A stretch of 40,105 nucleotides of DNA, from positions 1 to 40,105 of the forward strand of contig CANPXU010000008.1 in the NCBI GenBank assembly GCA_947586825.1, written 5' to 3'. A program made the translations under genes and the position numbers. The DNA comes from an uncultured Bacilli bacterium (GTDB lineage Bacteria > Bacillota_I > Bacilli_A > RF39 > UBA660). Shown here in pieces: positions 24,336 through 32,275 of this stretch. Each line of letters opens with the position of its first letter. Positions within the stretch are counted from its first letter, which is position 1. Under the pieces are notes generated by a model. The model did no database searches. It had not been told where the DNA came from and saw only the letters and a program-made list of their open reading frames with translations.

Positions 24336-25112
24336 CTATTTAATCATTTTTCTTATTTTTTCCATTGCCGCTTTCTCAACTCGTGATACTTGAGCCTGAG
24401 AGATATTTAACTCTTCAGCAATTTCTGACTGTGTCTTTCCTATAACAAAACGATCAAGTAATATATTTCTTTCTCTTGTGCTAATCATTTTTAAAGCTTT
24501 ATGCATCGATATTAACATATCCTTATCTTTATTTTGTTCTTTGACATCAGCGATTTGATCCTCTAAATAAATGGTATCTCCCCCATCATTATAAATTGGT
24601 TCAAAGATACTCATAGGTTCTTTTAAAGAATCTAGGGCATAACCTATTTCATATTCACTAATACCTAAAGCGCTTGCAATTTCACTATTCGAAGGGTCTT
24701 TTCCCATTCTATTCATATAGTCTTCTTTGAATCTAAGAATTTGATAAGCAAGGTCTTTGACGCTCCGTGATACCCGTACCATCGAGCCATCTCTTAAGAA
24801 TTTTTTTACTTCCCCCATGATAAGGGGTACACCATATGTTGATAGTTTTAAGTTAAAAGATAAATCAAAATTATCAATAGCTTTAATAAGACCGATTACC
24901 CCTACTTGAAATAAATCATCCATATTAACACCTTTATGATTAAAATTTCTTAAAACTGATAAAACTAGCTTTAGATTACCATTTATAAGCTTTTCTTTAG
25001 CACTTTTATCTCCCTCTTGTAAAGCTTTAAATAATGCTACATTTTCTTTATGACTAAGACTTTTTAGTTTACTAGTATTAATACCTGTTATATCAACTTT
25101 GTAATTACTCAT
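24336..25112 (-). CDS. sigG: Sporulation sigma factor sigma-G
   Basis: Directs late gene expression in the forespore. The 258-residue protein matches SigG along its length: N-terminal KVDITGINTSKLKSL (anti-sigma-binding region in the family), region 2 (NGNLKLVLSVLRNFN, DDLFQVGVIGLIKAIDNFDLS, LSTYGVPLIMGEVKKFLRD), region 3 (MSIFEPIYNDGGDTIYLEDQI) and region 4 (GKTQSEIAEELNISQAQVSRVEKAA). The FEPIYNDGGD stretch is diagnostic for SigG/SigF, and the N-terminus favours SigG. The usual order spoIIGA-sigE-sigG is kept, but a plus-strand gene is inserted between sigE and sigG. Confidence 0.93.
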   Translation of the reverse strand: MSNYKVDITGINTSKLKSLSHKENVALFKALQEGDKSAKEKLINGNLKLVLSVLRNFNHKGVNMDDLFQVGVIGLIKAIDNFDLSFNLKLSTYGVPLIMGEVKKFLRDGSMVRVSRSVKDLAYQILRFKEDYMNRMGKDPSNSEIASALGISEYEIGYALDSLKEPMSIFEPIYNDGGDTIYLEDQIADVKEQNKDKDMLISMHKALKMISTRERNILLDRFVIGKTQSEIAEELNISQAQVSRVEKAAMEKIRKMIK

Positions 25113-25145
25113 TTTCTTCCTTTCAAGTCTTATAATGTCTTAGGT

Positions 25146-25174
25146 TTGACTTTTTTATTCAAAAAGTATATAAT
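25146..25174 (+). promoter_or_regulatory. Sigma-A promoter for the 497-aa helical-repeat gene
   Basis: TTGACT, 17-base spacer, perfect TATAAT, followed by AAGGGG (25187-25192) 6 bases before the ATG. One of the strongest promoters in the window. Confidence 0.8.
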
Positions 25175-25198
25175 ATAGAGCCAATTAAGGGGATAAAA

Positions 25199-26692
25199 AT
25201 GATTAAAAGTATTAATGATAATTTAAGAAAAACTTTGTATGACAAAATATTAGCTGATAATAATCTAAGTAATTATGAACGCCTAACAGATATTGAAATG
25301 TATAAGCTTTTTAGTCTAGATGATAGAATCTTAAAAGCCTTAGATGCTTCTACTAATGCGCCTTCATTAAAGTATAGTATTTTAGTAGCATTAAAAGTTG
25401 CCTATTATATGAGTTGTGATGAAGTCTTAGAAGTAATAAATCTTATACAATCTATTGATATGTATCAAGAATATAAAATGAAATATATCTATAGCCTATT
25501 AAATAAACCTTTGGTTTTGCAAAGTGGTAACTTTTTAGCAAGTGCTAAAGTTATAGCTTCATGTCAAAGTGAATTTGTGGCTCGTAATGTTTTAGGAGTA
25601 TTAACTTCATCATTTTTAATAGATGCTCAAAGACAATATGAAGCTGCTGAGATAATAAAAAAAGCTAAAGAAAGCCATAATGCTGATTATGCTGCTAAAG
25701 TAATTTTAAATATGAATTCACAAAAGAATAACATTGCCTTTGCAGGTGCTCAAATCATGGTCGAAGCGAATAATATATGTGCTTGTGAAGCAATATATAT
25801 TATCTTAACTGATTTAAATGTCATCAATAATGTTGATGCCCTAAAAGCTGCAGATACAGTTAAAAGTTTTTCTGTAAATGGTGCTGAACTTGCCAAACGT
25901 GTATTTTTAAATAGTGAATTAGTAAATAGTCCTTATGCTTTAGATGTAGCAATTTTCTTAAATGAAGATAATCCATATGATATCGAAGGATATGCATATA
26001 CTATCCTTTCTAATTTTTATTTATATGATTTAGGAATTGCCTTTAATGTCGCAGAATTCGTAAAGCATACGAAATCTAGCCTTATTGCAAGATATATCTG
26101 TGATTTAGTAACTACCTTTAGATTTATTCCTAATATTCCATCTCTAGTTATATTAGAAAGTGCTAGATTATTAAGTGAAGCTACTGATGAAAATCAACTA
26201 GCTAATATCTTTAAGCTATTAACAAATACTAGCCTTATTGCCAAAGGTCTTTCAATTATTGGCGCTAATTTCATATCTTCTATCCAAGATTCAGAGCTTC
26301 AAAATATGGCTACCGCTGTTTTACAAAATGAATATTTCATAAATATAAATGTCGCTTTTGCCTTTGCTAAAATAATAGCAGGTTCCTACACTAACAGTGA
26401 TATGGAGCTTATTACTACAGCTTGTGAAAGTGCTGATGATTTAACGAAAATCATATTAGAATTATGGCAAACATTCTCTGAAAGCCCTGAAGAGTTAAGT
26501 GCAATGTTTAATATTTTAAGTAATCTTTTTGGCATTGACTTTACTTGCTTAAATAATGTTTTTAATAGTTACATGCCATTAGAAAACATTGAAATTGTTC
26601 AAAAGTTTATAGTAAGTGCTCAAAGGAAAGGCTTAAAAAGAGCTTTAAAAAAGAATCCACCTGCTCCTACCGATCAAATTTCAATATTTTAA
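25199..26692 (+). CDS. Large alpha-helical-repeat protein of unknown function
   Basis: A 497-residue protein with no signal peptide or membrane helix. Most of it appears to be tandem helical hairpins of roughly 34-37 residues with small residues at the packing positions (for example DYAAKVILNMNSQKNN, then FAGAQIMVEANN, later LQNMATAVLQNEYF), like an alpha-solenoid. It ends in a basic, Pro-containing tail. I do not recognise a family. It is on the plus strand between sigG and sigE, which are normally neighbours, with a strong vegetative-type promoter and a shared bidirectional terminator with sigE. Probably cytoplasmic and a protein-interaction scaffold; any role in sporulation is speculation from position. 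Confidence 0.8.
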   Translation: MIKSINDNLRKTLYDKILADNNLSNYERLTDIEMYKLFSLDDRILKALDASTNAPSLKYSILVALKVAYYMSCDEVLEVINLIQSIDMYQEYKMKYIYSLLNKPLVLQSGNFLASAKVIASCQSEFVARNVLGVLTSSFLIDAQRQYEAAEIIKKAKESHNADYAAKVILNMNSQKNNIAFAGAQIMVEANNICACEAIYIILTDLNVINNVDALKAADTVKSFSVNGAELAKRVFLNSELVNSPYALDVAIFLNEDNPYDIEGYAYTILSNFYLYDLGIAFNVAEFVKHTKSSLIARYICDLVTTFRFIPNIPSLVILESARLLSEATDENQLANIFKLLTNTSLIAKGLSIIGANFISSIQDSELQNMATAVLQNEYFININVAFAFAKIIAGSYTNSDMELITTACESADDLTKIILELWQTFSESPEELSAMFNILSNLFGIDFTCLNNVFNSYMPLENIEIVQKFIVSAQRKGLKRALKKNPPAPTDQISIF

Positions 26693-26701
26693 TAAAGCAT
26701 A

Positions 26702-26734
26702 AAAAAAGAGCTTTTTATAATAAAGTTCTTTTTT
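26702..26734. terminator. Bidirectional terminator between the 497-aa gene and sigE
   Basis: A 13-bp stem (AAAAAAGAGCTTT with AAAGTTCTTTTTT, one G-T pair on the plus strand) with T-runs on both strands, placed between two converging genes. Confidence 0.8.
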
Positions 26735-26742
26735 ATTTGTGA

Positions 26743-27423
26743 TCACATAGTTATAGTTTGTATGGAATTAATTACTTTCTTTTCGATACGTGAAATATAA
26801 GATTGAGAGATGCCTAATATTTTAGCCACCTCTTTTTGAGTATATTCTCTTGAATTATTAAGGCCATATCTAAGTATCATAATTTGTCTATCTCTTTGCG
26901 AAAGTTTAGCTATTTCTTTATTTAAGATTTCTTTATTCATATTATGTTCAAATTCTTTAGGTACTACATCATCTTCCGTACCGAGAATATCTTCAAGATG
27001 AAGTTCATTACCTTCAGCATCAAAATTAAGAGATTCTTCTAAAGATACTTCAGCTTTACGATTCTTATTTTTTCTTATGAACATAAGTATCTCATTAGAT
27101 ATACATCTACTTGCATAAGTAGCTAGTTTAATATTTTTAGATAGTTTATAAGTATTAATTCCTTTAATAAGGCCTATAGATCCAATTGAAACTAAATCTT
27201 CAATATCATAACCTGTTGATTCATATTTTTTAGCAAGAAAGACTACTAATCTTAAGTTATGTTCTATTAATTTATCTTTAGCTTTTGTATCACCATTTTC
27301 AGCTAAAATAACATATTTAGTTTCATCTTCTTTACTAAGTGGAGGTGGAAGTTTATCAGTAGCTCCCACGAAAAATACTTCTTTATACTTCCTTCTTAAT
27401 TTATCAAGTAGTTTTCTAAACAT
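26743..27423 (-). CDS. sigE: Sporulation sigma factor sigma-E (pro-form)
   Basis: Directs early mother-cell gene expression. The 226-residue product has the family start EVFFVGATDKLPPPLSKEDE, region 2 (HNLRLVVFLAKKYESTGYDIEDLVSIGSIGLIKGIN in parts, LATYASRCISNEILMFIRKNK), the linker VSLEESLNFDAEGNEL, and region 4 (LRYGLNNSREYTQKEVAKILGISQSYISRIEKK in parts). The basic pro-sequence (MFRKLLDKLRRKYK) is about ten residues shorter than in Bacillus subtilis. Its start overlaps the end of spoIIGA, its presumed processing protease, by 8 bases. Confidence 0.94.
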   Translation of the reverse strand: MFRKLLDKLRRKYKEVFFVGATDKLPPPLSKEDETKYVILAENGDTKAKDKLIEHNLRLVVFLAKKYESTGYDIEDLVSIGSIGLIKGINTYKLSKNIKLATYASRCISNEILMFIRKNKNRKAEVSLEESLNFDAEGNELHLEDILGTEDDVVPKEFEHNMNKEILNKEIAKLSQRDRQIMILRYGLNNSREYTQKEVAKILGISQSYISRIEKKVINSIQTITM

Positions 27424-28207
27424 AATTATCCTCCATTAATTTAACATTTAATAAACAATCTACTCCATCTGCAAACTTTGTCATGCTTTCGCCAATTAAA
27501 TAATTATATATTTTATGATTATTTAAAAGAATATAGCTTGGCTTAAAACAGCGCATTAAGCCCTCACTAGACACGGTTTTATAAATTACAAACACCGGAC
27601 TGCGAATATTATAAATATCTTTTAGATGCCTTTTATTTACAATAATAACGCCCTTTTTAGTAAGAGGATCTATTAAATGATTACCAGTATCCATTAAGGA
27701 TAATAATTTCAAATGAATATCATCAAATACAATTTCAATATGATAATACTGATTATATGTACTTTTTAATTTTTTAGAAGTATAAATATATATTCCTAAA
27801 ATAATGGGCGCAATAAATAATAGTAAAACATAATTAATAGACATTCCATCAAAGAAAAAGATTAACCCTTCATGTTTATATGATAATTCATTACTTAGAA
27901 AATATAGGAAACCTGCTAGAATCGTACTAGTCATATAAAGATATATTAAATTATTAACTAAGTAATTAAGGCTAACAAAGCCAAAAGCAATTAAACACAT
28001 GATAATACTAACTAAGATTTTCAAGAAAAATAATAAGATATTATTAATGTTTATAAAAAGAAGGAAGATAGATAATGCCCCGAATAAGGCTGCTAGCATA
28101 TAGTATCTTATTTTCCTTCTTCTTTTTAAAATGATGCTTATAGTTAATAAAAGCAAAAAATCATAAGCAAAATTAATAAAAAAAATTAGGTCAACATATA
28201 TTGTCAT
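27416..28207 (-). CDS. spoIIGA: Pro-sigma-E processing protease SpoIIGA
   Basis: A membrane aspartic protease that matures pro-sigma-E at the sporulation septum. The 263-residue product has five or so N-terminal membrane helices (to about residue 145) and a C-terminal protease domain with the catalytic motif LLSLMDTGNHLIDPLTKKGV near residue 170. The start is the ATG at 28207, with AGGTG 6 bases upstream; a GTG nine bases earlier lacks a site. It follows ftsZ by about 60 bases and overlaps sigE, the classic order. Confidence 0.93.
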   Translation of the reverse strand: MTIYVDLIFFINFAYDFLLLLTISIILKRRRKIRYYMLAALFGALSIFLLFININNILLFFLKILVSIIMCLIAFGFVSLNYLVNNLIYLYMTSTILAGFLYFLSNELSYKHEGLIFFFDGMSINYVLLLFIAPIILGIYIYTSKKLKSTYNQYYHIEIVFDDIHLKLLSLMDTGNHLIDPLTKKGVIIVNKRHLKDIYNIRSPVFVIYKTVSSEGLMRCFKPSYILLNNHKIYNYLIGESMTKFADGVDCLLNVKLMEDNYV

Positions 28208-28266
28208 ACATATCACCTAATTTTAATTTTATAATAATACTTTTAAAAATTTTGTCGGATTATGAA

Positions 28267-29322
28267 TTAGTCATTATTTCTTAAGAATGGAGGTATTTCA
28301 TAATCGCTATCTGTTAATTCGGGAGTCTTTCTTTTTGGCATTTCTTCATCGCCAAATAAAGCTTCATCTCCTACTGCATCATCAAAGCCCGTTGCAATAA
28401 CTGTTACGATAACTTCATCTTGAAGATTTTCATTTTTGATAGCACCAAAGATAATATTTACATCGCTGTTTGCAGCTTCTCTAACTGTCTCAACAGCATC
28501 TTCAATTTCAAATAAAGTTAAGTTATTACCACCTGTCACGTTAACGATTGCATTCTTAGCTCCTTCAATAGTCTCTTCAAGAAGAGAGTTTGATACAGCT
28601 TGTCTTGCAGCTTCAATAGAACGATTCTCACCAGCAGCACAACCGATACCAATAATTGCGGTACCACTTTTCTCCATTACTGTTTTAACATCAGCAAAGT
28701 CTAGGTTAATTACTCCTGTAACGGCAATTAAGTCTGATATTGATTGAACACCACGGTGTAAAACATTATCAACTTCTTTGAACGCATCATCAAAGAATGT
28801 AGTTTTATCAATAATATCTCTTAATCGATCATTTGGAATGACAATTAAAGTATCAACATGCTTACGAAGTTCCTCTAAACCTACTAAAGCATTTTCCATT
28901 CTCTTTTTACCTTCGAACTTAAATGGTTTAGTAACAATACCAACGGTTAAGGCTCCTAGCTCTTGAGCAATCTCAGCGATAATTGGTGCAGCACCAGTTC
29001 CGGTTCCTCCACCCAAGCCACAGGCAACGAAAATCATATCAGCTCCCGTTAAAGCTTCCTCTAGTTCAGATTTGCTTTCTAGGGCAGCAGCACGACCAAC
29101 TTCGGGGTTAGCACCTGCTCCACGGCCTCCCGTAATATTTTTTCCTATTTGAATTTTATTCTCGCAATAAGAATTATTTAAAACTTGTAAATCAGTGTTT
29201 ACAACATAGAATTCAACGCTTTGAACGCCTTCCTCTATCATACGGTTAACAGCATTACATCCGCCACCACCGACACCTACAACTTTAATCTTTGCGATTT
29301 GATCCATCATTAAATCTGACAT
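28267..29322 (-). CDS. ftsZ: Cell division protein FtsZ
   Basis: The tubulin-like GTPase that forms the division ring. The 351-residue protein has the nucleotide-binding motifs [15 protein letters not shown] and [18 protein letters not shown], the T7 loop [11 protein letters not shown], a short linker, and the C-terminal peptide [11 protein letters not shown], which binds FtsA and other partners. The linker is short compared with Bacillus. It starts 9 bases behind ftsA. Confidence 0.97.
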   Translation of the reverse strand: MSDLMMDQIAKIKVVGVGGGGCNAVNRMIEEGVQSVEFYVVNTDLQVLNNSYCENKIQIGKNITGGRGAGANPEVGRAAALESKSELEEALTGADMIFVACGLGGGTGTGAAPIIAEIAQELGALTVGIVTKPFKFEGKKRMENALVGLEELRKHVDTLIVIPNDRLRDIIDKTTFFDDAFKEVDNVLHRGVQSISDLIAVTGVINLDFADVKTVMEKSGTAIIGIGCAAGENRSIEAARQAVSNSLLEETIEGAKNAIVNVTGGNNLTLFEIEDAVETVREAANSDVNIIFGAIKNENLQDEVIVTVIATGFDDAVGDEALFGDEEMPKRKTPELTDSDYEIPPFLRNND

Positions 29323-29331
29323 GTACCCTCC

Positions 29332-30576
29332 TTAATTGTCAAAAAAGTATCCATATATTTTTCCAAGTAATGAATTATCAGATATATTTACTCTTTTATG
29401 TGCCCCTCCGAATTCTTCTTGTTCATCTAATGAGAAAATTGAATATTCAGCATTTCTCATTTTTAAGCGACTATTATAGTATTTTATCATACCAAGTGCT
29501 ACGGAATATTTATTATGTCTTGCCCCAATTTCTGATGTATTTCCAACAATGCCTTTAGTACCAAAGACGCTTTCTAGGAAATTTGAAAATGAGCCAAGTT
29601 CACTTATTCCTCCTGAAACTATTATATAACTAATTTCTTTCTTTGTTAAGAGGTTAATTTGTTTTTTAATTAAATTAAATATCTCATTTAACCTTGAAAG
29701 AGCTACAGCACTTACGTCATATTGACTTACCTTTATGCTTTCACCATTAACATCTTCAAGCATAACACTTTCCGAAGGTTGAGCTATATGTAAGTCAGCT
29801 ACAACAAGCTTTTCTTTTAAATAAGTAGCATCTTTCTTAGATACCTTAAAGATATAAGCAATATCACTATCTATTGTACTTGACCCAATATCTATAACTT
29901 CACAAGAAGTAAGGATTCCTTTGTTAAAAATTGAAACTGTTGTACTACTACTTCCTAAATTAACAACAGCCCCGACTTCATGATTAGTGTCTTCATTTCT
30001 AAACTCATAGTAATCTGCTAAAGGAGACACAATAATATCCACTACTTTAATCTTAAGTTTTTCAAGAGATTTGAGAATTGCTTCAGCATTCTTTTTGGGT
30101 ATCACAACCGCTACATCATTAACTGTTAGTTTATTAGCTACCATCCCTATAGGGTTTGCTACTGTTTCTTCATCATTAATGATATATTTCGTAGGCAAGA
30201 TAGAAACAAGTTCTTGATTATCATTTATCTTATTATAGACACTTCCTTGCATTGCATGAGTTACATCACTATGTTTTATTATTTTGTCCTCACTTGTTAT
30301 TGTAGTAGATCCACTGGAAATAAAACAATCAAGATTATAGCAAGGAACACTAACTAAAACTTCTTTGATAGGTATTCCTATCATCTCTTCAGTCTTTGAG
30401 AAAGCTTCTTTTAATGCTAATTCAGCGCTTTCCGAATTTACTATAAATCCTTTTTTAATACCGCCAGATAAGACATCAACACATGATAAAACATTAAGCT
30501 TATTTTTTTGAATTTCTCCAACAATAAGTTTAATTGAATAAGAACCAATATCTAAACTAGCAAATATCTTTCTCAT
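29332..30576 (-). CDS. ftsA: Cell division protein FtsA
   Basis: The actin-like protein that tethers FtsZ to the membrane. The 414-residue product begins IFASLDIGSYSIKLIVGEI (phosphate-1 motif), contains the 1C insert of FtsA-type proteins, phosphate-2 VGAVVNLGSSSTTVSIF, and the adenosine motif SYIIVSGGISELGSF. It ends with a short amphipathic helix (SLLGKIYGYFFDN) for membrane binding. It has its own promoter (30597-30625). Confidence 0.95.
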   Translation of the reverse strand: MRKIFASLDIGSYSIKLIVGEIQKNKLNVLSCVDVLSGGIKKGFIVNSESAELALKEAFSKTEEMIGIPIKEVLVSVPCYNLDCFISSGSTTITSEDKIIKHSDVTHAMQGSVYNKINDNQELVSILPTKYIINDEETVANPIGMVANKLTVNDVAVVIPKKNAEAILKSLEKLKIKVVDIIVSPLADYYEFRNEDTNHEVGAVVNLGSSSTTVSIFNKGILTSCEVIDIGSSTIDSDIAYIFKVSKKDATYLKEKLVVADLHIAQPSESVMLEDVNGESIKVSQYDVSAVALSRLNEIFNLIKKQINLLTKKEISYIIVSGGISELGSFSNFLESVFGTKGIVGNTSEIGARHNKYSVALGMIKYYNSRLKMRNAEYSIFSLDEQEEFGGAHKRVNISDNSLLGKIYGYFFDN

Positions 30577-30596
30577 ATCTCACCTATTCTTTAATA

Positions 30597-30625
30597 ATTA
30601 TAACTAAAATCCCATGTGATATCAA
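30597..30625 (-). promoter_or_regulatory. Sigma-A-type promoter for ftsA-ftsZ-spoIIGA-sigE
   Basis: Minus-strand TTGATA, 17-base spacer, TATAAT, about 20 bases before the ftsA start; it lies just behind the terminator of the upstream surface-protein gene. Confidence 0.7.
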
Positions 30626-30633
30626 GCAAAGGT

Positions 30634-30657
30634 AAAAAAATCACCATTAAATGGTGA
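30634..30657 (-). terminator. Rho-independent terminator between the 468-aa gene and ftsA
   Basis: Minus-strand TCACCAT-TTA-ATGGTGA followed by seven T. Confidence 0.88.
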
Positions 30658-30683
30658 CTATTAAAAGAGTTAAATGTCAAGCC

Positions 30684-30713
30684 TGTCATTCAAATTTACA
30701 TTGTAGAATGACA
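30684..30713. repeat. Dyad TGTCATTC / GAATGACA
   Basis: 8-bp inverted repeat with a 14-base centre, between the 468-aa gene and its terminator. No T-run follows, so it is not a terminator by itself; it could protect the 3' end of the mRNA. Confidence 0.35.
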
Positions 30714-30729
30714 AATAAGCTTAATATTT

Positions 30730-32136
30730 TTATTTCAACACTATTTTATATGGCCTCATCATACTACCATCTGTAGTACCATCTGCTTTTATTTTCACAT
30801 CAGACTTTAGGTAAAAAACAGGTCGGACGCCAAAAGCAAGTGTTGTTGAATTATAGAAACGTACAGAAGAATTAAAACCAATACCAAATCCAAATACATC
30901 TGTTGGATGCCAGGTCCAACTTGAAATAGTCCATTCGTAAACACCATTAAATAACCAGTTAGTCACCATATTATTTTCATAGTTATAAGAATCTAATTTC
31001 ACAGTCCAATTCTTTTTATCATTTGCAAAAGCGTAATCATGGATATACATAAGTCCAATTTTGTGTTTTGCTTGGAGCCCTGCCCCCGTTGTATTTCCAT
31101 TTCCCTTTGTCGTTTCTACAACATACATTTCTTTGGGGATAAATGAAGCACTATTAGAACCGCCAACATTCCATTTTACTGTTTCTATTTTATCTATCCA
31201 TGTTATATCGTTTTTATTATTTTGGAGATATTTTATGTATTCATTATTTAAAGTTTCATTTAATGGTGCTTTTTTTATCATTCCATTATCTTCTTTCTCC
31301 CAATAATTATAATGTTCATCAGACCACATATTATCTTCAGAGTTCCAGTAAAAACCATATTCTATTTCCGGCGTGTGTACTCTGGCTATATTTTCATACT
31401 CATTAGAATCATTATATTTATATTTTCCTTTCAAAGCATTCTCTCCCATTTGTTCTGGAGTTGCATATTCACTTTGGATAAGTTTTACTAAATTTTGTTT
31501 TTCTCCTGTAGATATTTCAACTGGTACTATTCCTATGATTCGGTAAAGATTTTTAAAATCACAACCATTTGATTTATCCTTGCTATAATCTTCTGCTCCC
31601 GGCCCAAAACAAACAAAGTTATTAGGATTATCTCCAGAATAACGATAGCCATTATCACCTGCTCCATCTTTTAGCAATGAATTATGATGGTAAAGATATC
31701 CATCTCCATCAGCAAATTCTGCTTCTGCATTATTATCTAAACTTTTTATGCATTCTACTAAATCATCTCTTACTTCACAATTATCAAATACTGATGGCTT
31801 TTTTGGTTCAAAATATAAAGTGCATCTATCATTTTCATTACTTGTTAAAAGCACTGTATGTTTTTCATTATCCCAGTTTAATAAGAAAGGTGCACTATCT
31901 CCGTTACAGCTGCTTTTTTCTTTGTCTAAGACATAATCTGCATATTTGTCACTTAACCAATCCTCACCGCTTCCTGTAACTTCGCCATTATCGGTCTCAA
32001 AAATAAAAGTTAGATTTTGATCATTTATGTTAATATTTCTTAAAGACTTATCTTTGAAATTTTTTAAACGCAGCATACAAATTACTATAGACAGAATAAT
32101 TAATAAAGTAATTATTATAGTTATTTTCTTCTTCAT
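30730..32136 (-). CDS. Modular secreted or membrane-anchored surface protein
   Basis: A 468-residue protein with an N-terminal hydrophobic segment (MKKKITIIITLLIILSIVIC). Next comes a module of about 60 residues with two Cys (SSCNGDSAPFLLNWDN, then SNENDRCTLYF) that also occurs in the LamG-like protein at 39270-40006. The long C-terminal domain begins DGDGYLYHHNSLL, contains CDFKNLYRIIGIVPVE and ends with FGVRPVFYLKSDVKI and PYKIVLK; this resembles FISUMP/DUF6273-type domains of gut Bacillota, but I am not sure of the family. The Shine-Dalgarno (GGAG, 5 bases from the ATG) lies inside a repeated inverted-repeat/poly-T element. Own terminator downstream. Confidence 0.82.
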   Translation of the reverse strand: MKKKITIIITLLIILSIVICMLRLKNFKDKSLRNININDQNLTFIFETDNGEVTGSGEDWLSDKYADYVLDKEKSSCNGDSAPFLLNWDNEKHTVLLTSNENDRCTLYFEPKKPSVFDNCEVRDDLVECIKSLDNNAEAEFADGDGYLYHHNSLLKDGAGDNGYRYSGDNPNNFVCFGPGAEDYSKDKSNGCDFKNLYRIIGIVPVEISTGEKQNLVKLIQSEYATPEQMGENALKGKYKYNDSNEYENIARVHTPEIEYGFYWNSEDNMWSDEHYNYWEKEDNGMIKKAPLNETLNNEYIKYLQNNKNDITWIDKIETVKWNVGGSNSASFIPKEMYVVETTKGNGNTTGAGLQAKHKIGLMYIHDYAFANDKKNWTVKLDSYNYENNMVTNWLFNGVYEWTISSWTWHPTDVFGFGIGFNSSVRFYNSTTLAFGVRPVFYLKSDVKIKADGTTDGSMMRPYKIVLK

Positions 32137-32141
32137 AAGCT

Positions 32142-32270
32142 CTCCGTGTAAATTGACAAAAACTAGTCATTTTTCTATCCTTGATTTTCTTCATTTTCTC
32201 AAAAAAAAAAAAAAAAAAAAACAAGGTCTTGCGCTTAAAATCTTGTTTTTCTTTGTCAATTTACGTGAAG
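32142..32270. repeat. Inverted-repeat/poly-T element, complete copy (129 bp)
   Basis: Ends CTTCACGTAAATTGACAAA (minus, 32270-32252) and, inverted, UUUGUCAAUUUACACGGAG as RNA (32160-32142); 17 of 19 positions can pair. Inside are a 9-bp hairpin (32217-32225 with 32242-32250) and 21 consecutive A on the plus strand (32201-32221). The 59 bases at 32142-32200 match 40014-40072 with 6 differences, and 32254-32270 match 4-20 exactly. The element follows rplT by 5 bases and supplies the Shine-Dalgarno of the 468-aa surface protein. No target-site duplication was seen. Confidence 0.85.
32201..32250 (-). terminator. Terminator-like hairpin plus 21-T tract inside the element, behind rplT
   Basis: Minus-strand arms AAAAACAAG / CTTGTTTTT (weakly paired, 16-base loop) run into 21 T. 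It would end the infC-rpmI-rplT transcript, with efficiency perhaps depending on tract length. Confidence 0.6.
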
Positions 32271-32275
32271 CCTAA

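Noticed and set aside
32153-32181. TTGACA-17-TATCCT on the plus strand within the element, as an antisense promoter towards rplT
   Set aside because: The other copy reads TACCCT at the same place, so the -10 is not kept; TTGACA here is explained by the inverted end of the element.
32201-32221. A-runs as poly(A) tails of a retroelement
   Set aside because: No reverse transcriptase, no target-site duplication, and the run is internal to an inverted-repeat structure in the complete copy.
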